From contig JADGDV010000006.1 of NCBI GenBank assembly GCA_016744695.1, positions 1 through 64,000 of the forward strand: 64,000 nt of DNA. The letters run 5' to 3'. Source of the stretch: Hahellaceae bacterium (GTDB lineage: Bacteria > Pseudomonadota > Gammaproteobacteria > Pseudomonadales > Oleiphilaceae). Positions within the stretch are counted from its first letter, which is position 1. Every line of letters begins with the position of its first letter. The translations under genes were made by a program, and so were the position numbers. The notes under the pieces were generated by a model that had not been told where the DNA came from, searched no databases, and saw only the letters and a program-made list of their open reading frames with translations. Below, one piece after another: positions 10,024 to 19,103 of this stretch.

Positions 10024-10503
10024 CTATGGTTTAAAATTTGATAGGAGCATGCTCTCTGGGCGATATTTAGTTGAAAAAAGAACGGTTGAAATAATGAACT
10101 CTGACTTCACCTGAGACACCACAAGGTTCTCGAACTGCAAAAGCCTGCCTCGAAGCTGCAGACTGCCTTGCGAAGTATGTATCCATGCAAAGCAACCTAC
10201 ATTTACCAAAACGGTACACCAGAATACAAACTGAAAACTCATTTTTTTTGTTTTATGGCGCAGTTTCTCTTGCGCAATTAGCGCACCAGGCCAACCACAA
10301 CACAAAGCTAATAAGTGCAACTTACTTTCCTTTACTCGCCAAAGTCCGTTTATTGCGGCCTTTTTATCTTTAGCATAATAAAAATAAGCAAAGAGACTAA
10401 ACAAAAAGAACACCACACTTATAAACAATGGCGTATAACCTAGATAATATGAAGTAATGATGAATGCTACGAAAGCCATAACAAAAAAACGCTGGTAGCT
10501 CAT
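10024..10503 (-). CDS. DUF1294 membrane protein
   Basis: The 159-residue protein has two hydrophobic segments at about residues 5-45. A typical DUF1294 block follows: YYAKDKKAAINGLWRVKES, LHLLALCCGWPGALIAQ and RHKTKKMSFQFVFW, ending in another hydrophobic segment. Many DUF1294 proteins carry an N-terminal cold-shock domain; this one does not. Function of the family is unknown. It is 19 bp downstream of the DUF3817 gene on the same strand, so the two are probably co-transcribed. A C-terminal tail of about 35 residues extends beyond the conserved domain. Confidence 0.75.
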   Translation of the reverse strand: MSYQRFFVMAFVAFIITSYYLGYTPLFISVVFFLFSLFAYFYYAKDKKAAINGLWRVKESKLHLLALCCGWPGALIAQEKLRHKTKKMSFQFVFWCTVLVNVGCFAWIHTSQGSLQLRGRLLQFENLVVSQVKSEFIISTVLFSTKYRPESMLLSNFKP

Positions 10504-10522
10504 CGCTCAAGATACCGCTTCA

Positions 10523-10813
10523 TTATTTATCATCGACCACACTAGTCTTTTCAATTTTACTTAAAACTATCTCGACGGGAATGAACGCAAAGGGTACCAG
10601 TGAAGCCAAGAATAATAATAACCACCGCCCTACCGACCATCCTTTCTTACCTGAAACAATTAATGAAAACAATAAATACAGCATAAACAGCACTCCGTGC
10701 CCCATCCCCAAAACAAAGACATACTCACGGTCTATGACTCCCAAGGTAACACTGAGAATAACTAAATAAGACAAACCTTCCAGAAAACTAATTGCACGAA
10801 AAACATTTAACAT
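10523..10813 (-). CDS. DUF3817 small membrane protein
   Basis: The 96-residue protein is almost wholly hydrophobic with about three membrane spans. The start MLNVFRAISFLEGLSYL and the GMGHGVLFMLYL stretch are characteristic of the DUF3817 family, which often stands alone or at the end of larger membrane proteins. Function is unknown. It is the first gene of a probable two-gene minus-strand unit with the DUF1294 protein and is divergent from the outer-membrane protein at 10982. Confidence 0.75.
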   Translation of the reverse strand: MLNVFRAISFLEGLSYLVILSVTLGVIDREYVFVLGMGHGVLFMLYLLFSLIVSGKKGWSVGRWLLLFLASLVPFAFIPVEIVLSKIEKTSVVDDK

Positions 10814-10981
10814 TCAAACACCTCTATTTTTAATAACAGGATAACACTAACAAGCAAGCATCAAAAAATATGGGTAGTGAAGTTTTGTAACTAGGCACAG
10901 GAAGCAATATCCATGCAGTAGCGCATAGCAATCAATCCATTTACACTAGAGTCTCCGCTCTATCAAACAAGAAATGAAAGC

Positions 10982-12076
10982 ATGAAAAAATATTCACTAC
11001 ACTCGTTTTTTGCACTCTGCTTATTAGGTCAGGGGGTTTATGCTGACAATATTGAAGCCACTCCAGATAATTTGCCAGCCTCAAAGGCAGCTGAAAAGTC
11101 TTACACTGAAAGAGTAAAAAAACGGGAAGCGGTATATACGAGCACAGCCTACGAGTCAGTTGACCCTAGCAATATGCCTGAACGAGAGGATCGTTGGTCC
11201 GATTTTATGCCTATTCTAGGGCGAGAAGCCAGAGAACAAGGTTACGTGTTACCGCTACCTTTTGGAGTTTCACTGGTAGGACTAACACAGCAACAACCTT
11301 TCAAAGTAGATAGTATCGGCCTCGACTTTGATGGAAAGCAATCAGATAACGTTAACGAGTATATTGACGGCAGCATCACAGCTACGGACCTAGAAGTTTC
11401 AGATAACACATTTAATTTACGACTTGATGCCTGGGTTCTTCCTTTCTGGAATGTTTATGCCCTTGCAGGCAGAACTGAAGGCACAGTGGAGTTAAACCTG
11501 AATGTTGACACATCCGTACCGACTAATGTTCTTAGAGCACTAGGAGCGGGCGGAGGTGTTTTGGTCAATGGACCTAACCGATGTAACAATTTAGGCCTCA
11601 ACTATAGCGGCTCAGAACCTCCAGTTGGCGGATCCTGCGTAATACAACAAAACAACATATCAACAAAGCTCAACTTTAACGGATCAGTTCTCGGCTACGG
11701 CACAACAATTGCCGGCGGATATGGGGATTTTTTTGGTATGTTTGATGTTAACTACACTGAAGCAGACATTAATATAGCCAAAGAGAATTCAGAACAAATG
11801 GTTTACTCCGCACGAATAGGCTGGAATGGTGAGATAGATGTCTGGAGCGGCCAAATATGGATTGGTGCAATGAAGCAGGATATAGAGCAAACACTTAATA
11901 TAATTATACCTGGCTCGAAAGTATCTGCAGTAGTGGAACAACATGCCAGCTCACCCATTAACTATTTAATCGGTGGGCAATGGAATTTTACCGAGGAGTG
12001 GTCACTATTAGCTGAAACAAATATAGGGTTTGGTGATCGGCAGCAGTTAATGTTTCAGCTTGGCTACCGAATGTAA
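10982..12076 (+). CDS. outer-membrane beta-barrel protein, unknown role
   Basis: The 364-residue protein starts with a cleavable signal peptide (MKKYSLHSFFALCLLGQGVYA). A polar segment follows, with LPLPFGVSLVGLTQQQPF, and then alternating amphipathic strands up to LMFQLGYRM at the C-terminus. Strand-like pairs such as NTFNLRLDAWVLPFWNVYALAG and WSGQIWIGAMKQDIEQTLNI look like a barrel of 8-12 strands. Two Cys residues sit within the loop NRCNNLG...GGSCVIQ and could form a disulfide. I do not recognise a specific family; it resembles uncharacterised outer-membrane proteins. It sits immediately upstream of the SahR operator, transcribed in the same direction. Confidence 0.65.
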   Translation: MKKYSLHSFFALCLLGQGVYADNIEATPDNLPASKAAEKSYTERVKKREAVYTSTAYESVDPSNMPEREDRWSDFMPILGREAREQGYVLPLPFGVSLVGLTQQQPFKVDSIGLDFDGKQSDNVNEYIDGSITATDLEVSDNTFNLRLDAWVLPFWNVYALAGRTEGTVELNLNVDTSVPTNVLRALGAGGGVLVNGPNRCNNLGLNYSGSEPPVGGSCVIQQNNISTKLNFNGSVLGYGTTIAGGYGDFFGMFDVNYTEADINIAKENSEQMVYSARIGWNGEIDVWSGQIWIGAMKQDIEQTLNIIIPGSKVSAVVEQHASSPINYLIGGQWNFTEEWSLLAETNIGFGDRQQLMFQLGYRM

Positions 12077-12115
12077 CCTGCCCCTCAAGAAACGTGACAA
12101 GTTACTCAATCACAC

Positions 12116-12147
12116 ATATCTATATCAAAATATTTTGATATAGATAT
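12116..12147. promoter_or_regulatory. perfect 32-bp palindrome, likely SahR operator
   Basis: ATATCTATATCAAAAT (12116-12131) is followed without a gap by its exact reverse complement ATTTTGATATAGATAT (12132-12147). It lies 34 bp before the sahR start codon. ArsR-family repressors bind AT-rich inverted repeats of this type, and the arms contain repeated ATATC/GATAT units. The absence of a following T-run argues against a terminator. Autoregulation of sahR-metK-ahcY-metF is inferred. Confidence 0.75.
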
Positions 12148-12181
12148 TGAAGAGTACCAAAGCCACTGCTAGACTGCCCCC

Positions 12182-13210
12182 ATGTTAAATAATCAACCCC
12201 CACAAGACACTTACTCAACCAGTGAGGCCATTGAAAGCCACAGCTCACTGATCACGCAGTGCTTACCGTCTCTGGCCCCAATATTAAAAGCCAGCGGTGA
12301 CCCTCTACGCCTTGAGATATTAAGAGTTTTACAGCGTGACACTTTTGGGGTAACTGAGTTATGCAGTCTATTCGATGCGAAGCAATCAGGCATGAGTCAC
12401 CATTTAAAGGTGCTTAATAAAGCAGGGCTTGTTGAAACTCAGCGTGAAGGCAATTCAATTTTTTACCGTCGCCCAATAAAGCACAACGACGAACTAAGTG
12501 ACGAACTGATTCACTCTTTATTTGAGATAGTCGACCAAGCACCTATTTCAAAAACAACCACGCATAAAATAGCACTCATTAAAGAGCACAGAGCGGCACA
12601 GTCTCAGTTATTTTTTTCTAAACATGCCGATCAATTTAAAGAACAACAGGAGCTGATTGCCAGTTTTGAGCAGTACACCTTACCTGTTGTTGATCTCATT
12701 AAAGCTCATACTTTTTCTGAGAAAGCCTGTGCGATGGAAATTGGTCCGGGAGAAGGCGCTTTTTTAAGTGAGCTTTCCTCTCGCTTTAATAAAGTAATTG
12801 CACTAGATAACTCTGAAGGCATGCTTGATAAAGCACGTTCATACGCTGAGAACAAAAAACTATCCAACATTGAATTTATGCTCGGAGAGAGCAGCAAGGC
12901 CGTACAAAATAAGATAAAGGTCGATGCGATTGTGCTAAACATGGTATTGCACCACATACCCAGCCCGGCAGATATATTCACTGACTGTGCCGAACTATTA
13001 AACGAAAACGGCATTATGTTAATCAGTGATCTAAGCCACCATGATCAGAACTGGGCAAAAGAAAACTGCGGAGATCTTTGGTTGGGTTTTGAAAATGAAG
13101 AGCTTTCAAATTGGGCCAGCAATTCAGGAATGAGCGAAGGAGAAAGTTTATATATAGGCCTTCGTAACGGGTTTCAAATTCAGGTAAGAGAATTTATTAA
13201 GTATCAGTAA
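12182..13210 (+). CDS. sahR: SahR-like ArsR-family regulator with SAM-binding methyltransferase domain
   Basis: The 342-residue protein joins an N-terminal ArsR winged helix (about residues 35-105: SGDPLRLEILRVL, then KQSGMSHHLKVLNKAGLV) to a class I methyltransferase-like domain. Motif I of that domain is MEIGPGEGAFLSEL at about residue 182, followed by VIALDNSEGMLDKA and the motif-IV-like VDAIVLNMVLHHI. Known SahR proteins of this build sense S-adenosylhomocysteine and repress methionine-cycle genes. The adjacent metK, ahcY and metF on the same strand, and a perfect palindrome just upstream, fit that role. A catalytic methyltransferase is less likely given the context but not excluded. There are 86 bp to metK. 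Confidence 0.85.
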   Translation: MLNNQPPQDTYSTSEAIESHSSLITQCLPSLAPILKASGDPLRLEILRVLQRDTFGVTELCSLFDAKQSGMSHHLKVLNKAGLVETQREGNSIFYRRPIKHNDELSDELIHSLFEIVDQAPISKTTTHKIALIKEHRAAQSQLFFSKHADQFKEQQELIASFEQYTLPVVDLIKAHTFSEKACAMEIGPGEGAFLSELSSRFNKVIALDNSEGMLDKARSYAENKKLSNIEFMLGESSKAVQNKIKVDAIVLNMVLHHIPSPADIFTDCAELLNENGIMLISDLSHHDQNWAKENCGDLWLGFENEELSNWASNSGMSEGESLYIGLRNGFQIQVREFIKYQ

Positions 13211-13296
13211 ACGGATACAAGAATAAAAGTAATACGTTAGATATATAAATTAAACACACCAAAATTTAAAAAAACATTATTAAAGGTAGGAAGATA

Positions 13297-14457
13297 ATGA
13301 GCGAATATTCTTTATTTACTTCTGAGTCAGTTTCAGAAGGTCATCCAGACAAAATGGCAGATCAAATTTCAGATGCCATTGTTGATGCGATTATTGCTGA
13401 AGACAAAAACTCACGTATTGCCGTAGAGACCATGGTTAAAACCGGCATGGTAATTATTGCAGGTGAAGTTCGCACCAACACCTATATTGATTTGGAAGAC
13501 TTAGTTCGTGAAGTTGTTACAGATATCGGCTACAACAGCTCTGAAGTTGGTTTTGACGGTGCATCTTGTGCGGTTCTTAATGCCATTGGTAAGCAGTCTG
13601 CTGATATCGCCATGGGCGTTGACGAAGCGGGCAATAAAGACCTAGGCGCAGGTGATCAAGGCCTTATGTTTGGTTACGCAACCAACGAAACTGAAGTATT
13701 AATGCCGGCTCCTATTTTTTACGCTCACCGTTTGGTTGAGCGTCAGGCTGAACTACGTAAGAAAGGTGTATTACCTTGGTTACGCCCAGACGCTAAGAGC
13801 CAGGTTACATTGCGTTATGAGCATGGTAAGCCGGTTGCTATCGACGCCATTGTACTTTCAACTCAGCATGATGAAGGCATCTCTTTAGACGACTTACGTG
13901 AAGCGGCTCTTGAAGAAGTTGTTAAGCCAGTACTTCCAACAGAATGGCTACACAAAGATACCTTATTCCACATCAACCCAACAGGTAACTTTGTTATCGG
14001 TGGACCAGTAGGCGACTGTGGTTTAACCGGTCGTAAAATCATCGTTGATACTTATGGCGGCATGGCTCGTCACGGCGGCGGTGCATTCTCAGGAAAAGAC
14101 CCATCAAAGGTTGACCGTTCAGCAGCATACGCAACCCGTTATGTAGCTAAGAACATTGTTGCGGCCGGCCTTGCTGACCGTTGCGAAATACAGGTTTCAT
14201 ACGCGATAGGTGTTGCAGAGCCAACGTCAATTGCTATTAACACCTTTGGTACCAACAAAATAGACGAAGCTAAAATTGCTGACCTTGTTCGCGAGCACTT
14301 TGACTTACGCCCTCAAGGCATTATCGACATGCTTGATTTACGTCGCCCAATTTACCGTGCGACAGCCGCTTACGGTCACTTTGGTCGTACTGAGCCAGAA
14401 TTTACATGGGAAAGCACTGATAAGGCTGCAGCACTAAAAGCTGCTGCAGGTCTTTAA
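13297..14457 (+). CDS. metK: S-adenosylmethionine synthetase
   Basis: The 386-residue enzyme makes SAM from methionine and ATP. Diagnostic motifs are present: [14 protein letters not shown] near the N-terminus, [12 protein letters not shown] in the middle and the phosphate loop [29 protein letters not shown] and [11 protein letters not shown] close the protein. Length is normal. The ribosome-binding region AGGTAGGAAG lies just before the ATG at 13297. It is the second gene of the sahR-metK-ahcY-metF unit and supplies the methyl donor whose by-product is cleared by the next gene. Confidence 0.97.
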   Translation: MSEYSLFTSESVSEGHPDKMADQISDAIVDAIIAEDKNSRIAVETMVKTGMVIIAGEVRTNTYIDLEDLVREVVTDIGYNSSEVGFDGASCAVLNAIGKQSADIAMGVDEAGNKDLGAGDQGLMFGYATNETEVLMPAPIFYAHRLVERQAELRKKGVLPWLRPDAKSQVTLRYEHGKPVAIDAIVLSTQHDEGISLDDLREAALEEVVKPVLPTEWLHKDTLFHINPTGNFVIGGPVGDCGLTGRKIIVDTYGGMARHGGGAFSGKDPSKVDRSAAYATRYVAKNIVAAGLADRCEIQVSYAIGVAEPTSIAINTFGTNKIDEAKIADLVREHFDLRPQGIIDMLDLRRPIYRATAAYGHFGRTEPEFTWESTDKAAALKAAAGL

Positions 14458-14490
14458 TTCCATAGATAGAACCACTATTCCAAACAAACA

Positions 14491-14513
14491 CGGTGCGCAC
14501 GGCGCACCCTACA
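14491..14513. repeat. half REP-like repeat, family A
   Basis: CGGTGCGCACGGCGCACCCT followed by ACA matches one arm of the family A repeat seen in full at 35639-35693. It lies in the 76-bp metK-ahcY spacer, and the partner arm is absent. Confidence 0.75.
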
Positions 14514-14533
14514 AACAAATTAAGGAAAGAACA

Positions 14534-15919
14534 ATGAGCGCAGAATTTACAGATTTTAAAGTAGCCGATATCTCTTTAGCAGAATGGGGCCGTCGTGAAA
14601 TAGAAATAGCTGAAGGTGAAATGCCGGCACTAATGGCACTTCGTCGTAAGTACAAAGCTGATCAGCCATTAAAAGATGCACGTATCATGGGTTGTATTCA
14701 CATGACAATCCAAACAGCGGTTTTAATTGAAACCTTAATTGATTTGGGTGCAGAAGTTCGCTGGTCTTCTTGTAATATTTTCTCTACTCAGGACCACGCA
14801 GCAGCCGCTATTGCAGCAGCGGGCATTCCTGTTTTCGCTTGGAAGGGTGAGACAGAAGAAGAATTTTTATGGTGTATTGAGCAAACAATTCTTTCTGAGA
14901 AAGATGGTTCAGATACATGGAACACCAACATCATCCTTGATGACGGTGGCGACCTAACTGAAATGGTACACAATAAGTACCCTCAGTTACTTCAGAATAT
15001 TCACGGCATCTCTGAAGAGACAACGACTGGTGTACACCGCTTGTTAGAAATGCTCGAAAAAGGCGAACTTAAAGTACCTGCAATCAACGTTAATGATGCT
15101 GTAACTAAGTCTAAGAACGATAACAAATACGGCTGCCGCCATAGCTTAAACGATGCAATCAAACGTGGCACAGATCACCTGTTATCAGGTAAGAAAGCGC
15201 TTGTTATTGGTTACGGTGACGTAGGTAAAGGTTCAGCCGCTTCTCTTAATCAGGAAGGCATGATTGTTAAAGTCAGTGAAATTGATCCTATCTGTGCCAT
15301 GCAAGCATGTATGGACGGCTTCGAGGTTGTATCACCTTTCATTGACGGTATTAACGACGGCACTTTAGCGTGTGTTGATAAAGCACTACTACAAAAAACA
15401 GACCTTGTTGTTACGACTACAGGTAACTCAAATGTTTGTGACAAGAACATGCTTCAGTCATTAAAGAAAGGTGCAGTAGTTTGTAACATCGGCCACTTTG
15501 ATAACGAAATTGATACCGCTTACATGCGTGAAAACTGGGAATGGCAGGAAGTTAAGCCACAGGTTCACAAAATTGTTCGTAACGCCGCTGACAATGACCA
15601 CCTGATTCTTCTTTCTGAAGGCCGTTTGGTTAACCTAGGTAACGCAACAGGTCACCCATCACGCATCATGGATGGTTCTTTTGCTAACCAGGTTCTAGCT
15701 CAAATGTATCTATGGGATGCTAAATTTGCTGACCTTCCAGAAGCAGAGAAAACAGCTAACCTATATGTTAGAGTGCTGCCAAAGAAACTAGACGAAGAAG
15801 TAGCTAAAGATATGGTTGAAGGGTTCGGTGGTGTATTAACCAGACTAACAACCACTCAGGCAGATTACATAAATGTACCTGTTGACGGTCCTTACAAGCC
15901 AGAAAGCTACAAGTACTAA
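14534..15919 (+). CDS. ahcY: adenosylhomocysteinase (S-adenosylhomocysteine hydrolase)
   Basis: The 461-residue NAD-dependent enzyme splits S-adenosylhomocysteine into adenosine and homocysteine. Seen are the substrate-domain stretch [31 protein letters not shown], the NAD-binding [21 protein letters not shown], and the C-terminal PYKPESYKY tail typical of long proteobacterial forms with the approximately 40-residue insert. Ribosome-binding site AAGGAAAG precedes the ATG. It lies between metK and metF. The 76-bp upstream gap contains a REP half-site and no SAH riboswitch, in keeping with protein-based control by the SahR-like regulator. Confidence 0.97.
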   Translation: MSAEFTDFKVADISLAEWGRREIEIAEGEMPALMALRRKYKADQPLKDARIMGCIHMTIQTAVLIETLIDLGAEVRWSSCNIFSTQDHAAAAIAAAGIPVFAWKGETEEEFLWCIEQTILSEKDGSDTWNTNIILDDGGDLTEMVHNKYPQLLQNIHGISEETTTGVHRLLEMLEKGELKVPAINVNDAVTKSKNDNKYGCRHSLNDAIKRGTDHLLSGKKALVIGYGDVGKGSAASLNQEGMIVKVSEIDPICAMQACMDGFEVVSPFIDGINDGTLACVDKALLQKTDLVVTTTGNSNVCDKNMLQSLKKGAVVCNIGHFDNEIDTAYMRENWEWQEVKPQVHKIVRNAADNDHLILLSEGRLVNLGNATGHPSRIMDGSFANQVLAQMYLWDAKFADLPEAEKTANLYVRVLPKKLDEEVAKDMVEGFGGVLTRLTTTQADYINVPVDGPYKPESYKY

Positions 15920-15944
15920 TAAGAGTACTAACACAAAAGCACTC

Positions 15945-15970
15945 CCCTCCCCTTAATACGGGAGGGTTTA
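15945..15970 (+). terminator. weak intrinsic terminator or attenuator between ahcY and metF
   Basis: CCCTCCC (15945-15951) pairs with GGGAGGG (15960-15966) across an 8-base loop and is followed by only three T. The stem is GC-rich but the T-run is short, so partial read-through into metF is likely. Confidence 0.55.
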
Positions 15971-15989
15971 AACTCCAAGGAATTAAAGA

Positions 15990-16859
15990 ATGAACTCGCA
16001 AAAACCCTTTAAACAACGTTACAGTTTTGAATTTTTCCCTCCTAAAACAGAAGCAGGCATGGAAAAACTCCAAACCGTCCGGGATGAGTTCGCGAAACGT
16101 AACCCAGACTTCTTCTCGGTAACCTACGGTGCAGGTGGATCAACACAAGAGCGCACGATTGATACGGTTTTAAAATTACACAAACAAGGTATCTCTACGG
16201 CCCCACACCTTTCTTGCATTGGTGCAACCAACGACACACTTACCGAACTTTTAGACCTTTATAAAGAAAATGACATTCAGCGAATTGTTGCACTACGTGG
16301 TGATCTCCCATCAGGTATGGGCGCCCATGGAGAGTTACGATACGCCAATGATTTAGTTGAGTTTATTAGAAAGCATAGTGGTGATCACTTTAATATAGAA
16401 GTGGCCGCATACCCTGAGTTTCATCCTCAGGCAGCTAATGCAGAGCAAGATTTAATAAATTTCAAACGCAAAGTAGATGCAGGCGCAAACAGCGCAATTA
16501 CACAATATTTTTATAATGTTGATTCTTACTTCTACTTCCTTGATCGCGTTGAAACAATGGGTATCGATATCCCTATCGTTCCAGGCATTATGCCTATCAC
16601 TAATTACTCTAACCTAGTTAGATTTAGTGATATGTGTGGCGCAGAAATCCCACGCTGGATCAAGAAACAACTTGAAGCCTATGGCGACGATATTGAAAGC
16701 ATCAAAAAGTTTGGTGAAGATGTAGTTACCGAAATGTGTGAACGTCTACTTGATGAAGGTGCTCCGGGTCTCCATTTCTATACACTAAACCAAGCAGAGC
16801 CTAATCTTAGAATCTGGGATAACCTTAACTTAAGTGGTGACGATAAAATCGCATTTTAA
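15990..16859 (+). CDS. metF: 5,10-methylenetetrahydrofolate reductase
   Basis: The 289-residue flavoenzyme reduces 5,10-methylene-THF to 5-methyl-THF for methionine regeneration. The TIM-barrel signatures are visible: FEFFPPKTEAG near the N-terminus, VTYGAGGSTQERT, LRGDLP, EVAAYPEFHPQA, ITQYFYN, PGIMPI and GLHFYTLNQ at the C-terminus. It uses a short spacer after ahcY that contains a GC hairpin. Ribosome-binding site AAGGAATTAAAGA precedes the ATG. Together with metK and ahcY it completes most of the activated-methyl cycle; a methionine synthase gene is not in the window. Confidence 0.96.
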   Translation: MNSQKPFKQRYSFEFFPPKTEAGMEKLQTVRDEFAKRNPDFFSVTYGAGGSTQERTIDTVLKLHKQGISTAPHLSCIGATNDTLTELLDLYKENDIQRIVALRGDLPSGMGAHGELRYANDLVEFIRKHSGDHFNIEVAAYPEFHPQAANAEQDLINFKRKVDAGANSAITQYFYNVDSYFYFLDRVETMGIDIPIVPGIMPITNYSNLVRFSDMCGAEIPRWIKKQLEAYGDDIESIKKFGEDVVTEMCERLLDEGAPGLHFYTLNQAEPNLRIWDNLNLSGDDKIAF

Positions 16860-16890
16860 TACGCGTTATTAGTTCTGTTCGCCTTCGTAG

Positions 16891-16965
16891 AGCCTTGATA
16901 CAGCGAAGCGGAATCAGGGTTTTATCGACAACGACCCCTTGATTCCGCTTCGCTGCATCACGGCT
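16891..16965. repeat. long inverted repeat, family B (CAGCGAAGCGGAATCA type)
   Basis: The arm at 16891-16919 contains CAGCGAAGCGGAATCA, and the arm at 16935-16965 contains its reverse complement TGATTCCGCTTCGCTG. A few mismatches lie in the outer arm and about 15 bases in the loop. It lies in the 196-bp metF-rsmE gap. No following T-run is seen, so it is classed as a dispersed palindromic repeat rather than a terminator, though it may also protect or end the metF mRNA. Confidence 0.8.
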
Positions 16966-17055
16966 ACTGTTTAGATTCAAATTATCTTCACTTCCTGCCT
17001 CATTTTCCTGTACAGTCTATTTAACTTAATCATTATATAGTTAGATCAAAAGTAC

Positions 17056-17790
17056 ATGAGAATACCTCGAATATTTACCTCAGCAGAACTCACATTAAAC
17101 ACCTCAATTGAACTTGATTCAGACGCATCGAATCATGTGGGTAAAGTACTGCGAATGAAGTCTGGTTATCAAATAACCTTATTTAATGGGGATGGTGCCG
17201 ATTATGCCGCGACCATTGCAGAGGTCACAAAAAAGACGGTCACTGTATCTATCGACGATTCAACAGAAACGCACTCGGAGTCTTGCTTATATACACATAT
17301 AGGTCAGGTTATTTCACGGGGTGACCGAATGGACTACATGATCCAAAAAAGCACTGAATTAGGCGTCTCTGAAATCACGCCACTCACCAGCGAGCGCTGT
17401 GAAGTAAAACTAAAAGGCGACAGAGAAGAAAAAAGAGTTAAGCACTGGCAACAAATCGCTATCAGCGCAGCAGAACAATGCGGCCGAGCAAAAGTCCCGA
17501 CTATTAACCCAATCATGCCTATAGATGAGTGGGTTAAAAATAAACCTACAGATGAACTAGGCTTGGTTATGCATCACCGTACAAGCCAAAGCCTCACTGA
17601 CTTAATCAAGCCTAATAAAGCGAGATTACTTATCGGCCCAGAAGGTGGGCTAAGTGATTCAGAAATTGAATCAGCCATCAATCTTCAGTTTATCCCCACA
17701 ACATTAGGCCCGCGAGTGTTCCGAAGCGAAACAGCCCCTATTGCAACCCTGTCTATCATTCAATGGCTTTGGGGAGATTTTAATCAATAA
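17056..17790 (+). CDS. rsmE: 16S rRNA (uracil-1498-N3)-methyltransferase
   Basis: The 244-residue SPOUT-family methyltransferase modifies U1498 of 16S rRNA. It begins MRIPRIFTSAEL and shows HVGKVLRMKSG in the N-terminal PUA-like part. The trefoil-knot SAM-binding end has LIGPEGGLSDSEIESA and LGPRVFRSETAPIATLSIIQ, all standard RsmE motifs. The stop codon overlaps the start of the RND adaptor by one base (TAATG), so the two are translationally coupled although unrelated in function. Length is typical. Confidence 0.95.
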   Translation: MRIPRIFTSAELTLNTSIELDSDASNHVGKVLRMKSGYQITLFNGDGADYAATIAEVTKKTVTVSIDDSTETHSESCLYTHIGQVISRGDRMDYMIQKSTELGVSEITPLTSERCEVKLKGDREEKRVKHWQQIAISAAEQCGRAKVPTINPIMPIDEWVKNKPTDELGLVMHHRTSQSLTDLIKPNKARLLIGPEGGLSDSEIESAINLQFIPTTLGPRVFRSETAPIATLSIIQWLWGDFNQ

Positions 17791-19103
17791 TGGACAATGC
17801 AACTGTGACAAATAACCCGGACCAAAAAACAATAAATAGAAACGTGTTAATTAAGCGCTTCTTACCCCTTATTATTATTGCACTAACGGTTTTGATAATT
17901 TTTGTTTTAATGGTTTCCCGTTCAACACCACCTAAAAAGCCACAAGTAGAGAAAGCTTGGGCCGTTAGCACCGAAGTCGCGTCACGAGACCTTATCAATC
18001 CACAACTAGAGTTACTAGGCTCAGTAGAATCTACCTATACAAGCCAATTGTCCGCCGCCATTACCGCTGACGTTAAGCATGTCCCAATAAGAGAAGGGGC
18101 TTATGTTACAAAAGGGCAATTACTCGTTGAACTGGACGATATAGAAGCCCAATTAGACCTACAACAAAAAAAAGCAAATATAGAAGAACTAGCAGCGTCT
18201 ATTACATCAGAAAACAACCGCTATAAATCCGACCTAGCGGCACTCAAAAACGAGCAAGCATTATTGGAAATTGCAGAACGCTCGGTTGGGCGCCAGCAAA
18301 AACTTGAAAAGTCTAGGCTCACCTCACAAGAACAAATTGATACAGCCCTGAATAAACGAGAACTCCAATCTCTCTCAGTCAATAACCGACAACTCAGTAT
18401 TGCAGACCATACCAGTAGACTACAGCAATTAAATGCCAAACTATTACGCGCCCAAACAGAAGTGTCTAATGCAGAACTCAACTTATCGCGTACACATGTT
18501 GTTGCACCCTATGACGGCCAAATCATTCAAGTAAATGTATCACCAGGCGATAGAGTTCGCTTAGGCGAACACATTGTTGAGCTTTATGACAGCGAGCAAA
18601 TTGAAGTGCGAGCACAGATACCCAATCGTTCTGTTAGCTTAATTCGAAAAGCCCTACTCAATACAAAACCAGATAACAAAGAAACACTTAAGGCATCAGT
18701 CACCATTTATGGCCAAAATATCCCCTTCACTTTAGACCGGTTATCAGGCAAGGCCAATAGCGGCGCAGGAGGTGTAGACGGACTATTTAAATCCCTAAGT
18801 GAAAACTCGCCACTTATTCCAGGCAACTCGGTTAAACTCATCGTCGACCTACCTATCATTGAAAATACCATAACAACCCCGCTTTCTGCGCTGTATGGAA
18901 CAAACCGTATATACACTATAAAAGATGAAAGATTGGTATCAATGCTAGTCTCTGTTGAAGGTAGCTATATCACTAAAGCAGGCAAGCAACGACTCATTCT
19001 TAAAACCAATATTGCAGCAGGTAAGTCAATTGTCACAACCCAGCTACCCAACGCAATCAATGGTCTGAAGGTAAGCGTTAGAGGGGCGCCTACTAATGGA
19101 TAA
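17790..19103 (+). CDS. RND efflux periplasmic adaptor (membrane fusion protein)
   Basis: The 437-residue protein has a cytoplasmic N-terminal tail, one membrane anchor (about residues 28-48, FLPLIIIALTVLIIFVLMV), then a HlyD/AcrA-type architecture. A lipoyl half (GAYVTKGQLLVELDDIEAQL), a long coiled-coil hairpin at about residues 120-230, the second lipoyl half (VAPYDGQIIQVNVSPGDRV) and a beta-barrel follow. It would link the RND permease to an outer-membrane channel encoded elsewhere. It overlaps rsmE by one base and the permease by eight, indicating tight coupling. Substrate is not deducible. No regulator gene is adjacent. Confidence 0.92.
   Translation: MDNATVTNNPDQKTINRNVLIKRFLPLIIIALTVLIIFVLMVSRSTPPKKPQVEKAWAVSTEVASRDLINPQLELLGSVESTYTSQLSAAITADVKHVPIREGAYVTKGQLLVELDDIEAQLDLQQKKANIEELAASITSENNRYKSDLAALKNEQALLEIAERSVGRQQKLEKSRLTSQEQIDTALNKRELQSLSVNNRQLSIADHTSRLQQLNAKLLRAQTEVSNAELNLSRTHVVAPYDGQIIQVNVSPGDRVRLGEHIVELYDSEQIEVRAQIPNRSVSLIRKALLNTKPDNKETLKASVTIYGQNIPFTLDRLSGKANSGAGGVDGLFKSLSENSPLIPGNSVKLIVDLPIIENTITTPLSALYGTNRIYTIKDERLVSMLVSVEGSYITKAGKQRLILKTNIAAGKSIVTTQLPNAINGLKVSVRGAPTNG

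Noticed and set aside
14458-14533. Possible SAH riboswitch upstream of ahcY
   Set aside because: The spacer is only 76 bp and holds a REP half-site and a Shine-Dalgarno sequence; the conserved SAH-aptamer core cannot be found.
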